NCBI GenBank assembly: GCA_049301135.1
Contig: JBAQKP010000227.1
Coordinates: forward strand, 1 to 7,642
DNA length: 7,642 nucleotides
Source of the DNA: JAYXXU01 sp049301135
Lineage (GTDB): Bacteria > Pseudomonadota > Gammaproteobacteria > Pseudomonadales > Moraxellaceae
Direction: 5' to 3'
Shown: positions 1 to 5,711 of the stretch, piece after piece
How positions within the stretch are numbered: position 1 is the stretch's first letter
How the letters are laid out: each line of letters starts with the position of its first letter
Notes under the pieces: model-generated
The model's input: only the letters and a program-made list of their open reading frames with translations
Databases searched by the model: none
What the model was told of the DNA's origin: nothing
Made by a program: the position numbers and the translations under genes

Positions 1-515
1 GTATACAAATGCTCCTCATAAATCTCGATCAAACCACGCATCCACGCATCGCCGACGAACGAGTTGGCATGTTGCATCAGGTCGAGTACAAAGGCCTCCA
101 AGCCCATCCGAATCAATTGATGATTCAGGTACTGACTGACCGCATACGGGTCGCGACTTTTCAGCACCGCCAGCAGTTCTTGCTCAAGGTGCGGCGGTGA
201 TTTGGTGATGACTTGCAGGTTGGCCGGTTGGTGGCTGTTGACCAACTGTTCCAACTCGGCCAGTGTCAAGTTGACGATTTTACCCGGCCGAAAGCCAGCG
301 TCAATCAGGCGACGGATCACCCGCAGTTTATTGACCTGATCAGGTGGATAAATGCGGTCGCCTTGTGCATCCCGTTCAGGGTACGGAAAGCTGTAGCGCC
401 GCTCCCACATGCGCAACAGTTCTTTAGAAATGCCCGTCTCACGTTCAACCGCGTTGATCGGCAGCAGCACTTTGGGTAATTCATTCGCCAGTGATAAAGC
501 AGCATCATCTTTCAT
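1..515 (-). CDS. MerR-family regulator, CarH/LitR-like (partial, C-terminus off the left edge)
   Basis: This is the first 171 residues of a transcriptional regulator; the C-terminal part lies outside the window. Residues about 18-82 form a MerR-type winged helix-turn-helix with the core LRMWERRYSFP (34-44), followed by GDRIY (52-56), as is typical of MerR proteins fused to a B12-binding module. Residues about 108-171 look like the helical cap that precedes a cobalamin-binding domain. They contain W158, nine residues, then E168-H169: the Wx9EH signature that in CarH shields adenosylcobalamin. The axial-histidine domain would follow and is not visible, so B12 binding and light sensing are inferred. 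The start ATG has AGGAGA seven bases upstream and sits 22 bases after the dehydrogenase stop, so the gene is probably the last one seen in the operon. MerR identity is certain; photoreceptor function is likely but open. Confidence 0.88.
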   Translation of the reverse strand, partial: MKDDAALSLANELPKVLLPINAVERETGISKELLRMWERRYSFPYPERDAQGDRIYPPDQVNKLRVIRRLIDAGFRPGKIVNLTLAELEQLVNSHQPANLQVITKSPPHLEQELLAVLKSRDPYAVSQYLNHQLIRMGLEAFVLDLMQHANSFVGDAWMRGLIEIYEEHLY

Positions 516-537
516 CGCATACTCTCCTGAGTAACGC

Positions 538-1305
538 TCATGACGCGGACTCGATTTTGCCGAGTAAGCGCAGTTTTAAGCCATAAGGTAAACGTTTGAT
601 CAGTTTTAGGCCGCTGGTAAAACGCTTGGGAAAACTGATTTCAAAACGATTGGATTCAAGCCCGCTGACCAGTGCAGCAGCGGCTTGTTCAGCGGTCATC
701 AGGTCAGGCATGTCAAAATCATTGTTTGCGGTGAGTGGCGTGGCAACAAAACCTGGATTGACCACTTGTACATCGACACCACGCGGCTTTAGGTCGAGAT
801 AGAGACTTTCACACAGGTTAATCAAGGCCGCTTTGGTCGGGCCATAGGCCAAGGCTTTGGGCAAACCCATGTAGCCCGCGACACTGGCAATAATCACGAT
901 ACGACCTTGTTTACGCGCTAAAAAGTCGGGTAAAACAACATCGAGCGTGTGCAGCACACCACCGTAATTAATCGCCATACTGCGCTGCATGCGTTGTACA
1001 TCCAGTTCCCATGCGCGCATCGGTTGGTAATCTGCGGCGCAGTGCAAGTACAGATCCAGCGGTTGATCGGCGCAAAACTGCTGATAAGCGGTACGTAGAC
1101 TGTCGGTCTGCATCACGTCAACGGGCAACGCTACGGCGTTGGGGTAGACTTGGGCGATCTCGTCTAGTGCGGTTTGATTGCGTGCACTGACTGCGACGGT
1201 CGCGCCCTTTTGCAGCAGTAACTCGGCAGTCGCCCGCCCGATGCCACTGCTCGCACCGATGATCCAGACCCGCTTGCCGTACCAATCTTTAATCGGATGA
1301 TTCAT
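538..1305 (-). CDS. Short-chain dehydrogenase/reductase (SDR family)
   Basis: A complete 255-residue cytosolic NAD(P)-dependent oxidoreductase of classical SDR length. It has the Rossmann glycine motif GASSGIG (17-23), D63 in the PVDV stretch that contacts the adenine, N113, S141 and the catalytic Y154-GPT-K158. The usual NNAG motif is replaced by HCAAD (88-92). R42 after the second strand favours NADP(H), an inference. The substrate cannot be read from the sequence. Its place in a fatty-acid-modifying gene set suggests a lipid-derived alcohol or ketone, or a 3-oxoacyl group. AAGGAG lies directly upstream of the ATG and overlaps the DUF3833 stop region, and the two genes are 14 bases apart, so they are co-transcribed. 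The C-terminus is basic (KLIKRLPYGLKLRLLGK), which may favour membrane contact. Confidence 0.92.
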   Translation of the reverse strand: MNHPIKDWYGKRVWIIGASSGIGRATAELLLQKGATVAVSARNQTALDEIAQVYPNAVALPVDVMQTDSLRTAYQQFCADQPLDLYLHCAADYQPMRAWELDVQRMQRSMAINYGGVLHTLDVVLPDFLARKQGRIVIIASVAGYMGLPKALAYGPTKAALINLCESLYLDLKPRGVDVQVVNPGFVATPLTANNDFDMPDLMTAEQAAAALVSGLESNRFEISFPKRFTSGLKLIKRLPYGLKLRLLGKIESAS

Positions 1306-1319
1306 GTGTCTATCACTCC

Positions 1320-1946
1320 TTACTGTGGCACAGCGGCAGATGGCGTTGGGCTAATGTTTGGGGTTTGGGGCAGCGGTTTTTGAAACTGTGGTTTTTGAAA
1401 AAACAGCGTCACCTCACCGACCCGAAAACCGAACTTTTTGACTGTGGCACGGTTCATCATGTGTCGCCCGTCATAACGAAACATCCGATCATCAAACTGC
1501 ACATCGTAGGTCGTGTCACCGACCGGCAGTCGTAAGGTGTACTGCCAGCGAAACACTGAGCCATTGGCTTGCCCCTGTGCGACTCCAATCACATCGGCCG
1601 CCCGCCCTTGAAACTGGCCATTGCCCAGATCGGTCAGTGTCCAGATGCGTTGTTCGGTATTGCCATCATCATAGACAAACCGTTCATCTAGCGTGCCAAT
1701 GTTGCCTTGCCAAGTGGCTTTGATATCGACTTCAAAGCGTCGAGCAATGCTGCCATCGCGTTGTTCAAACTGTCCCCACGCTTTAATGTCACCATTAAAA
1801 TAGTCGCGTAAGTCAAACGCAGGTTGGCTGGCCGCAGGCGATAGTTTAGCGGGCTGAGTCGAGCAACCGACCAGTACAAAACTGCCCAGCGGCAAGCCCA
1901 CAGCCAGTGCGAACCTCAGTACAGTGCGTAACATCGAACGTTGCAT
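1320..1946 (-). CDS. DUF3833 family lipoprotein
   Basis: A complete 208-residue predicted lipoprotein. The N-terminus is basic, followed by a hydrophobic stretch (about 10-27) ending in the lipobox LVGC, with C28 as the acylated residue; residue 29 is Ser, compatible with outer-membrane sorting. The mature part has the DUF3833 pattern: an FNG segment (50-52) near the start, many aromatic beta-strand segments, and a closing block with RHMMNRATVKKFGF (161-174). The last 20 residues are a Pro/Gln/Ser tail that looks disordered. The family recurs beside cyclopropane-synthase-like methyltransferases and DUF1365 genes but has no established activity. A role at the envelope in handling modified lipids is inference. 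AGAGGTGA lies six bases before the ATG. The gene has its own promoter in the gap upstream and leads the second half of the gene set. Confidence 0.85.
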   Translation of the reverse strand: MQRSMLRTVLRFALAVGLPLGSFVLVGCSTQPAKLSPAASQPAFDLRDYFNGDIKAWGQFEQRDGSIARRFEVDIKATWQGNIGTLDERFVYDDGNTEQRIWTLTDLGNGQFQGRAADVIGVAQGQANGSVFRWQYTLRLPVGDTTYDVQFDDRMFRYDGRHMMNRATVKKFGFRVGEVTLFFQKPQFQKPLPQTPNISPTPSAAVPQ

Positions 1947-1966
1947 AGCAAGTCACCTCTGCATTG

Positions 1967-1995
1967 ACTATAGCATTTTGTCCTATACAAAATAC
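1967..1995 (-). promoter_or_regulatory. Candidate promoter of the DUF3833-SDR-MerR genes
   Basis: On the minus strand TATAGT (1972-1967) is a good -10 that would start transcription near 1960, about 14 bases before the ATG and just at the Shine-Dalgarno AGAGGTGA. No convincing -35 exists at 16-19 bases (GTATTT at 17), which suggests that the promoter needs an activator or is under the control of the protein binding O2, which overlaps the spacer. Confidence 0.45.
1976..1992. promoter_or_regulatory. Operator O2: inverted repeat TTTTGT-N5-ACAAAA
   Basis: TTTTGT (1976-1981) and ACAAAA (1987-1992) are perfect 6-base inverted arms separated by CCTAT, the same arms and spacing as O1 at 5489-5505. 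The site lies three bases upstream of the -10 of the DUF3833 gene, covering the region between -35 and -10, where MerR-family proteins usually bind. Exact recurrence of a 12-base pattern at the two starts of one gene set is unlikely to be chance. Confidence 0.75.
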
Positions 1996-2016
1996 AGGTT
2001 TTTTGGCCTGAACTAG

Positions 2017-2033
2017 ATTTGTATAAGACGATT
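2017..2033. promoter_or_regulatory. Possible third operator, degenerate copy
   Basis: ATTTGT-ATAAG-ACGATT matches the O1/O2 arms at five of six positions on the left and three of six on the right. Its TTTGTATAAGACGA also matches the minus-strand reading of O2 (TTTGTATAGGACAA) at 12 of 14 bases. The centre lies 41 bases from that of O2, close to four helical turns, so two bound oligomers would sit on the same DNA face. Confidence 0.4.
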
Positions 2034-2063
2034 TTAGGCGGCTGGTGGACGGTCTTGAAGTGG

Positions 2064-3323
2064 TTAGAGTGGCTTGTTCAGATGCACTTGATAAACTGAT
2101 GTGCGATCACTTAAGAAGCCTGCTTCGCAGTACACATAGTAAAAACGCCAGATTTTGATAAAGCCTTCATCAAAGCCTTGCGCCCGAATTTTTTCAAGCT
2201 GCTGCTCGAAGGCTTGGCGCCAGCGCAGTAGTGTTTCGGCGTAGTCGTGCCCAAACGCCAAGGCATCACGCCACTGTAAGCCGACCTGTTCAACCTCTTG
2301 GCGTAAGCGGGTGGGCGAGGCAAGCATGCCACCAGGGAAGATATATTGCTGAATAAAGTCGGTGCTGCTGCGGTAGCTGTCAAAGCGCGATTCGTCGATG
2401 GTGATGGCTTGCAAGGCAATCTGACCGTTTGGCTTGACCAGATCGTGTAATTGCTGAAAGTATGACGGCCAGTAGGCTTCACCAACCGCTTCAATCATTT
2501 CAATCGACACAATCGCATCAAACGCCCGACCTTGCTCTATCCGAATATCGCGGTAGTCTTGATAGCGCAAATCCACCATATGACTCAAGCCGAGATTGCT
2601 CAGGCGCTGATTGGCATAGTTCAGTTGTTGTTTGGACAGCGACACTCCAGTAACCCGCACGCCGCGCAGTGCTGCATACTCTGCAAAGCCACCCCAGCCG
2701 CAGCCAATCTCCAGCACATGATCACCTGCTTGAACTGCAAGTTGCTCAAATAATCTGGCATATTTGGCGATTTGTGCGGATTCAAGCGATTGATCAGGCT
2801 GACTAAATAGTGCTGACGAGTAGGTCATGCTCGGATCAAGCCACAGTCGATAAAAGTCATTGCCTAGATCGTAGTGCGCATGAATATTTTTTTTGCTATT
2901 GGTTTTGGTGTTACGGTTTTGCCAGTGCTTAAGCTGATAAAACAACTTGCCATACCACTTCCCGGCAAAGGCTGCCGACAAGGCTGCTTCGTTGGCCAAC
3001 GCCAGTTGCAGCAGTGCCAGCAGGTCGGTCGAGTCGAGCCAGCCATCCCGATAGCTTTCGGCAAAACCAATATCACCGCTTTTGATGATGGCATCGCAGG
3101 CGCGCCAATCATGCAAAATCAAGTCAGCATGCACACCAGCCTGCTTGCCCACGTAGCGTTTTTTTTGACCATTCGGTAGGGTCAGATCCAGTTCACCAAT
3201 CGCCAGCTTTGACAGCAACCGGAGCAGCAGCGGCGTTCTGCGCCAGCCCAATAGATCACGCACCGGCTGGCCGATAGGGGCAGTGGCTGGTTCAGAGCGG
3301 TTAAAGTCAACTGACTGATTCAT
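2064..3323 (-). CDS. SAM-dependent fatty-acid methyltransferase, cyclopropane-fatty-acyl-phospholipid synthase family
   Basis: A complete 419-residue enzyme that uses S-adenosylmethionine to methylate or cyclopropanate double bonds of membrane-phospholipid acyl chains. The N-terminal 130 residues are the lipid-binding part. HYDLGNDFY (150-158) and the YSSALF segment (168-173) follow, then the SAM-binding glycine motif VLEIGCGWGG (203-212), IEMIEAVG (274-281), QYIFPGGML (326-334) and the C-terminal FLSDRTSVYQV (403-413). Aligned by eye with E. coli Cfa, the bicarbonate-ligand Cys becomes S170 and the His becomes Q305, while Glu (E278), Ile (I307) and Tyr (Y361) remain. This fits the subfamily found with DUF1365 and FAD oxidoreductase genes, some members of which make methylated precursors of furan fatty acids rather than cyclopropanes. 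CAGGAAG lies upstream of the ATG, inside the end of the DUF1365 gene (17-base overlap), indicating translational coupling. Confidence 0.93.
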   Translation of the reverse strand: MNQSVDFNRSEPATAPIGQPVRDLLGWRRTPLLLRLLSKLAIGELDLTLPNGQKKRYVGKQAGVHADLILHDWRACDAIIKSGDIGFAESYRDGWLDSTDLLALLQLALANEAALSAAFAGKWYGKLFYQLKHWQNRNTKTNSKKNIHAHYDLGNDFYRLWLDPSMTYSSALFSQPDQSLESAQIAKYARLFEQLAVQAGDHVLEIGCGWGGFAEYAALRGVRVTGVSLSKQQLNYANQRLSNLGLSHMVDLRYQDYRDIRIEQGRAFDAIVSIEMIEAVGEAYWPSYFQQLHDLVKPNGQIALQAITIDESRFDSYRSSTDFIQQYIFPGGMLASPTRLRQEVEQVGLQWRDALAFGHDYAETLLRWRQAFEQQLEKIRAQGFDEGFIKIWRFYYVYCEAGFLSDRTSVYQVHLNKPL

Positions 3324-4182
3324 AATACACTTCCTGACGAGGAGCTGGGGGTGAACGGTGAAACACCGCGCCTTTTTGCCAAAGTTTAAGCGCTTGCCAA
3401 TGAATCCTGAGCACTACCAAAGCGGTACTCCAGCCATATTGCGCCAGACTCGACACCAGTTGTTGTTGGCTAACGGCATATGCGTTTAAGCTCAATGTGG
3501 TGGCAAGATCAGGCTGCGATTGTGTGGCTGAAGATTGGTTAAAATGATCAATCCGCAACTGCTGGCGTTGCTCGGTCAAATCAAACATAAACCGATAGTC
3601 ACCGGATACCGCAAAAAATGGCGACACATGTAACTGCTTATACGCATGCAGAACGGTTTTGGATTCAATCGGTTGAAGATTTTGTTCAGTCAATAGATAA
3701 CTGAGTCGCACGCCGAAGGTGTTGTTCACCTCACACAGGATCACGCGCAGTTGGTTGGCCTGATCATAGGCTGCCCAAAAACTCACCGGATTAAACACAT
3801 AACCCAGCACCCGCGGCTGGCTGGTCAGCTCTAACCGAGTCAGTTCAAACTGTTCAGCAAGGCCAGCCTGTTGTAGTTGCTGCTGAAACCAACTGAGCAG
3901 ATCTGTGCGACCATCGCCATGATCTTTTTCTAAAAAAGCCAATGGCCGCAAGCGGTTATAACCAAATAGCCCATTGCTTTTCGGCGGTTGTAACAGATCA
4001 AGTCGTAGATACAACACCGGATACACAAAGCGATTTGCGATGCTGCCACGCCGATAGTGCATGGTCTGTCCATGCATCAGGTGTAGCCGTTCAGCAAACA
4101 CTTGCCGCCATGCCTGCTGAAGCTGCTCAATCGGTCGCGCAATGGATTGCCGCAAGCGGCTTAAGACAGATCGGCTGGCCAT
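3307..4182 (-). CDS. DUF1365 family protein
   Basis: A complete 291-residue member of the DUF1365 family. Conserved blocks are visible in order: MHYRRGSIANRFVYP (41-55), DHGDGR (87-92), PRVLGYVFNPVSFW (123-136), CEVNNTFG (150-157), KQLHVSPFF (182-190) and the closing IHWQALKLWQKG (260-271). There is no signal peptide and no clear membrane helix. The biochemical role is not established. The family is almost always encoded between an FAD-dependent oxidoreductase and a cyclopropane-synthase-like methyltransferase, exactly as here, so it probably takes part in the same fatty-acid modification. The gene overlaps the upstream FAD gene by 22 bases and the downstream methyltransferase gene by 17. GGAG lies 10 bases before the chosen ATG. 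Family assignment is firm; function is inference from context. Confidence 0.92.
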   Translation of the reverse strand: MASRSVLSRLRQSIARPIEQLQQAWRQVFAERLHLMHGQTMHYRRGSIANRFVYPVLYLRLDLLQPPKSNGLFGYNRLRPLAFLEKDHGDGRTDLLSWFQQQLQQAGLAEQFELTRLELTSQPRVLGYVFNPVSFWAAYDQANQLRVILCEVNNTFGVRLSYLLTEQNLQPIESKTVLHAYKQLHVSPFFAVSGDYRFMFDLTEQRQQLRIDHFNQSSATQSQPDLATTLSLNAYAVSQQQLVSSLAQYGWSTALVVLRIHWQALKLWQKGAVFHRSPPAPRQEVYYESVS

Positions 4183-5489
4183 GGCGTCGCCACTCCAAGC
4201 TGTTGCACCACCCGAATCGCAGATTTGAGGCCGTCCTCATGGAAGCCGTAACTGCCCCAAGCACCAGCAAAATAGCAGCCGTGTGTGCCTTGAATGCGAT
4301 GTAATTGCTGTTGCGCTTGCAGCGCTGCACTGTCCATTTGAGGATGTGCATAGTCAAACTGGCGAATGATCTTGCTCGGATCAATCGGCGTGACCGGATT
4401 GAGCGTGACCATCAGCGGCGTGCGAAACGGCAGTGGCTGTAAGCGATTCAGCCAATACGTCACCGCAACCGGCTTGCTGAGATCTTGATGTGGATCAGAT
4501 AGATAGTTCCAAGATGCCCAAATGGAACGGGTTTTTGGCAGTTGGCTGGTGTCGGTATGCAGGTAAGCTTGATTGGGTGCATAGCGAATATCGCCAAGGA
4601 TTTTTTGTTCCAGTTCAGTCGCTTCCTCACCCAGAATCGCCAGTGTTTGGTCGGTATGACAAGCAAATACCACATGATCGGTGCTGTGTTCGATCAGCCC
4701 ATCGGGTGTATTGATCTGTAGAGTGATTTGGCTGCCATTGCGCTGAATACTTTGCACAGCATGTTGCAAGCGACAGTCGGGCAGGTCTTGCAGAATACGT
4801 CGGACATACTGCCGTGATGAACCGCCGACGGTTTTCCATTGTGGGCGGCCTTTGACACTGAGCAGCACATGATTTAAGCAGAAATGTAAAAAACTCGCTG
4901 CTGGAAACTCACGGATATCGGCGACCGCAGTTGACCAAATCGCCGCACCCATCGGGAGCAGATAATACTGTTGAAAGGCTTGGCTATAGTGATGCCGATC
5001 AAGCAGTTGACCGAGTGACAATTGCTCACGCTGGGCTTCGATCAGATAGCTTTCTGCGTAATGTCCAAACCGAAGAATATCCGCCAGCATTTGCCAGAAT
5101 TTTGGTTTAAACAGATTGCGCCGCTGTGCAAACACGGTGTTTATGCTGTCACCAGCCCACTCCAGTGGTGTGTTACCAGTGGCCAGTGACACGGCAAAAC
5201 TCATGTCACTGTCTGGTGTCACCACGCCAAGATGCTGAAAAAACTGGGTCAAGTTTGGGTAGGTTTTGTGGTTAAACACCAAAAAACCGGTATCGACGGG
5301 ATAACTCGTCCCATCAAGCTGTACATCGACGGCATTCGAGTGACCACCAAAATAAGTGCCTGCTTCGAGCAGGGTCACTTGGTACTGACCAGACTGTTGC
5401 AGTAGCCATGCTGTGGACAGACCGCTGATGCCTGCGCCGATGACACAGACGCGTTTGGCCGAATAATTCGCAGAAGAGCTTTGGGTCAT
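4161..5489 (-). CDS. NAD(P)/FAD-dependent oxidoreductase, flavin amine-oxidase-like
   Basis: A complete 442-residue flavoprotein. The N-terminal dinucleotide-binding motif GAGISG (18-23) is followed by E42, which would bind the adenosine ribose, then GGHS (48-51) and DTGFLVFN (66-73). The C-terminal FAD motif is GAWGSYGFHEDG (409-420). This matches the amine-oxidase/phytoene-desaturase-like group found beside DUF1365 and cyclopropane-synthase-family genes. Members of this context are implicated in desaturating or oxidising methyl-branched fatty acids; the exact reaction here is inferred. It is the first gene of the minus-strand set. The ATG is the only plausible start, since an in-frame TAA lies at 5544-5546 and no ATG or GTG lies between. 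The start has no Shine-Dalgarno sequence, and its last-listed base (5489) is the first base of a 17-base palindrome. Confidence 0.93.
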   Translation of the reverse strand: MTQSSSANYSAKRVCVIGAGISGLSTAWLLQQSGQYQVTLLEAGTYFGGHSNAVDVQLDGTSYPVDTGFLVFNHKTYPNLTQFFQHLGVVTPDSDMSFAVSLATGNTPLEWAGDSINTVFAQRRNLFKPKFWQMLADILRFGHYAESYLIEAQREQLSLGQLLDRHHYSQAFQQYYLLPMGAAIWSTAVADIREFPAASFLHFCLNHVLLSVKGRPQWKTVGGSSRQYVRRILQDLPDCRLQHAVQSIQRNGSQITLQINTPDGLIEHSTDHVVFACHTDQTLAILGEEATELEQKILGDIRYAPNQAYLHTDTSQLPKTRSIWASWNYLSDPHQDLSKPVAVTYWLNRLQPLPFRTPLMVTLNPVTPIDPSKIIRQFDYAHPQMDSAALQAQQQLHRIQGTHGCYFAGAWGSYGFHEDGLKSAIRVVQQLGVATPWPADLS

Positions 5490-5505
5490 TTTGTACAGTA
5501 CAAAA
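5489..5505. promoter_or_regulatory. Operator O1: perfect 17-base palindrome at the FAD gene start
   Basis: The sequence TTTTGTACAGTACAAAA is an exact inverted repeat with 8-base arms around a central A. It abuts the FAD oxidoreductase start codon and shares one base with it. The outer arms and spacing (TTTTGT, five bases, ACAAAA) recur exactly in the promoter of the DUF3833 gene, which argues for one DNA-binding protein acting at both places. TGTAC-rich palindromes are the kind of site bound by CarH/LitR-type MerR proteins, so the regulator at the end of the gene set is the first candidate. Which protein binds is inference. Confidence 0.75.
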
Positions 5506-5514
5506 AGTGGATTC

Positions 5515-5543
5515 AGTATCAGTGTGTCTGAGAGAGTGACGAA
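5515..5543 (-). promoter_or_regulatory. Candidate promoter for the FAD-DUF1365-methyltransferase genes
   Basis: On the minus strand a weak -35 (TTCGTC, 5543-5538) and a -10 (GATACT, 5520-5515) are separated by 17 bases. Transcription would begin near 5507, which places operator O1 at the very start of the transcript and leaves a leader of under 20 bases without a ribosome binding site. The hexamers match consensus only partly, and other placements are possible, including one with the -10 inside the palindrome that would give a leaderless message. Confidence 0.3.
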
Positions 5544-5622
5544 TTACAATGCTATTTTTTGTATGCAGGATCAGTGGCGCTTTGATCGATATTGAGCAAT
5601 GCCGATTGTGTGTGGATGTCGC

Positions 5623-5651
5623 ACGCTGGGCGAGTCAATCTTCGGTATAAT
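5623..5651 (+). promoter_or_regulatory. Candidate promoter of the histidine phosphatase gene
   Basis: A perfect -10 hexamer TATAAT lies at 5646-5651. The -35 region (5623-5628, ACGCTG at 17 bases) is poor. Transcription would start near 5658, which excludes translation from the ATG at 5592 and supports the start at 5712. Confidence 0.45.
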
Positions 5652-5701
5652 CGCGCTCTAAATGCACCGCATGCCGTGTGTGCTGACTGCATGTGCTTAT
5701 T

Positions 5702-5707
5702 GGAAGG
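5702..5707 (+). promoter_or_regulatory. Ribosome binding site deciding the phosphatase start
   Basis: GGAAGG stands four bases before the ATG at 5712. The spacing is slightly short, but no comparable site precedes the ATG at 5592. Confidence 0.5.
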
Positions 5708-5711
5708 TTGT

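Noticed and set aside
1..10. GTATACAAAT as another copy of the regulator's operator
   Set aside because: It lies inside the regulator's coding sequence at the conserved EEHLY codons, and only one arm matches TTTTGT-N5-ACAAAA.
213..479. Plus-strand open frame of 88 codons
   Set aside because: It is antisense to the MerR gene, whose protein shows clear family motifs; the plus-strand product has none and no ribosome binding site.
1995..2010. CAGG-T6GG-CCTG repeat as a terminator for the methyltransferase gene
   Set aside because: The stem is only four bases and the T run is in the loop on the plus strand (A run on the transcribed minus strand), so it does not fit an intrinsic terminator.
5262..5289. 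Inverted repeat GGTTTTGTGG/CACCAAAAAACC
   Set aside because: It is imperfect, lies within the FAD gene at the DTGFLVFN codons, and is explained by coding constraint.
5557..5573. A fourth operator copy starting TTTTGTATGCA
   Set aside because: The left arm is perfect but the right arm (GGATCA) matches only two of six bases, and the distance to O1 is not a whole number of helical turns; it may be chance in a T-rich run.
5592..5711. N-terminal extension of the phosphatase from the ATG at 5592
   Set aside because: The extension is Cys/Ala-rich with no family similarity, has no ribosome binding site, and lies mostly upstream of the probable transcription start after TATAAT at 5646-5651.
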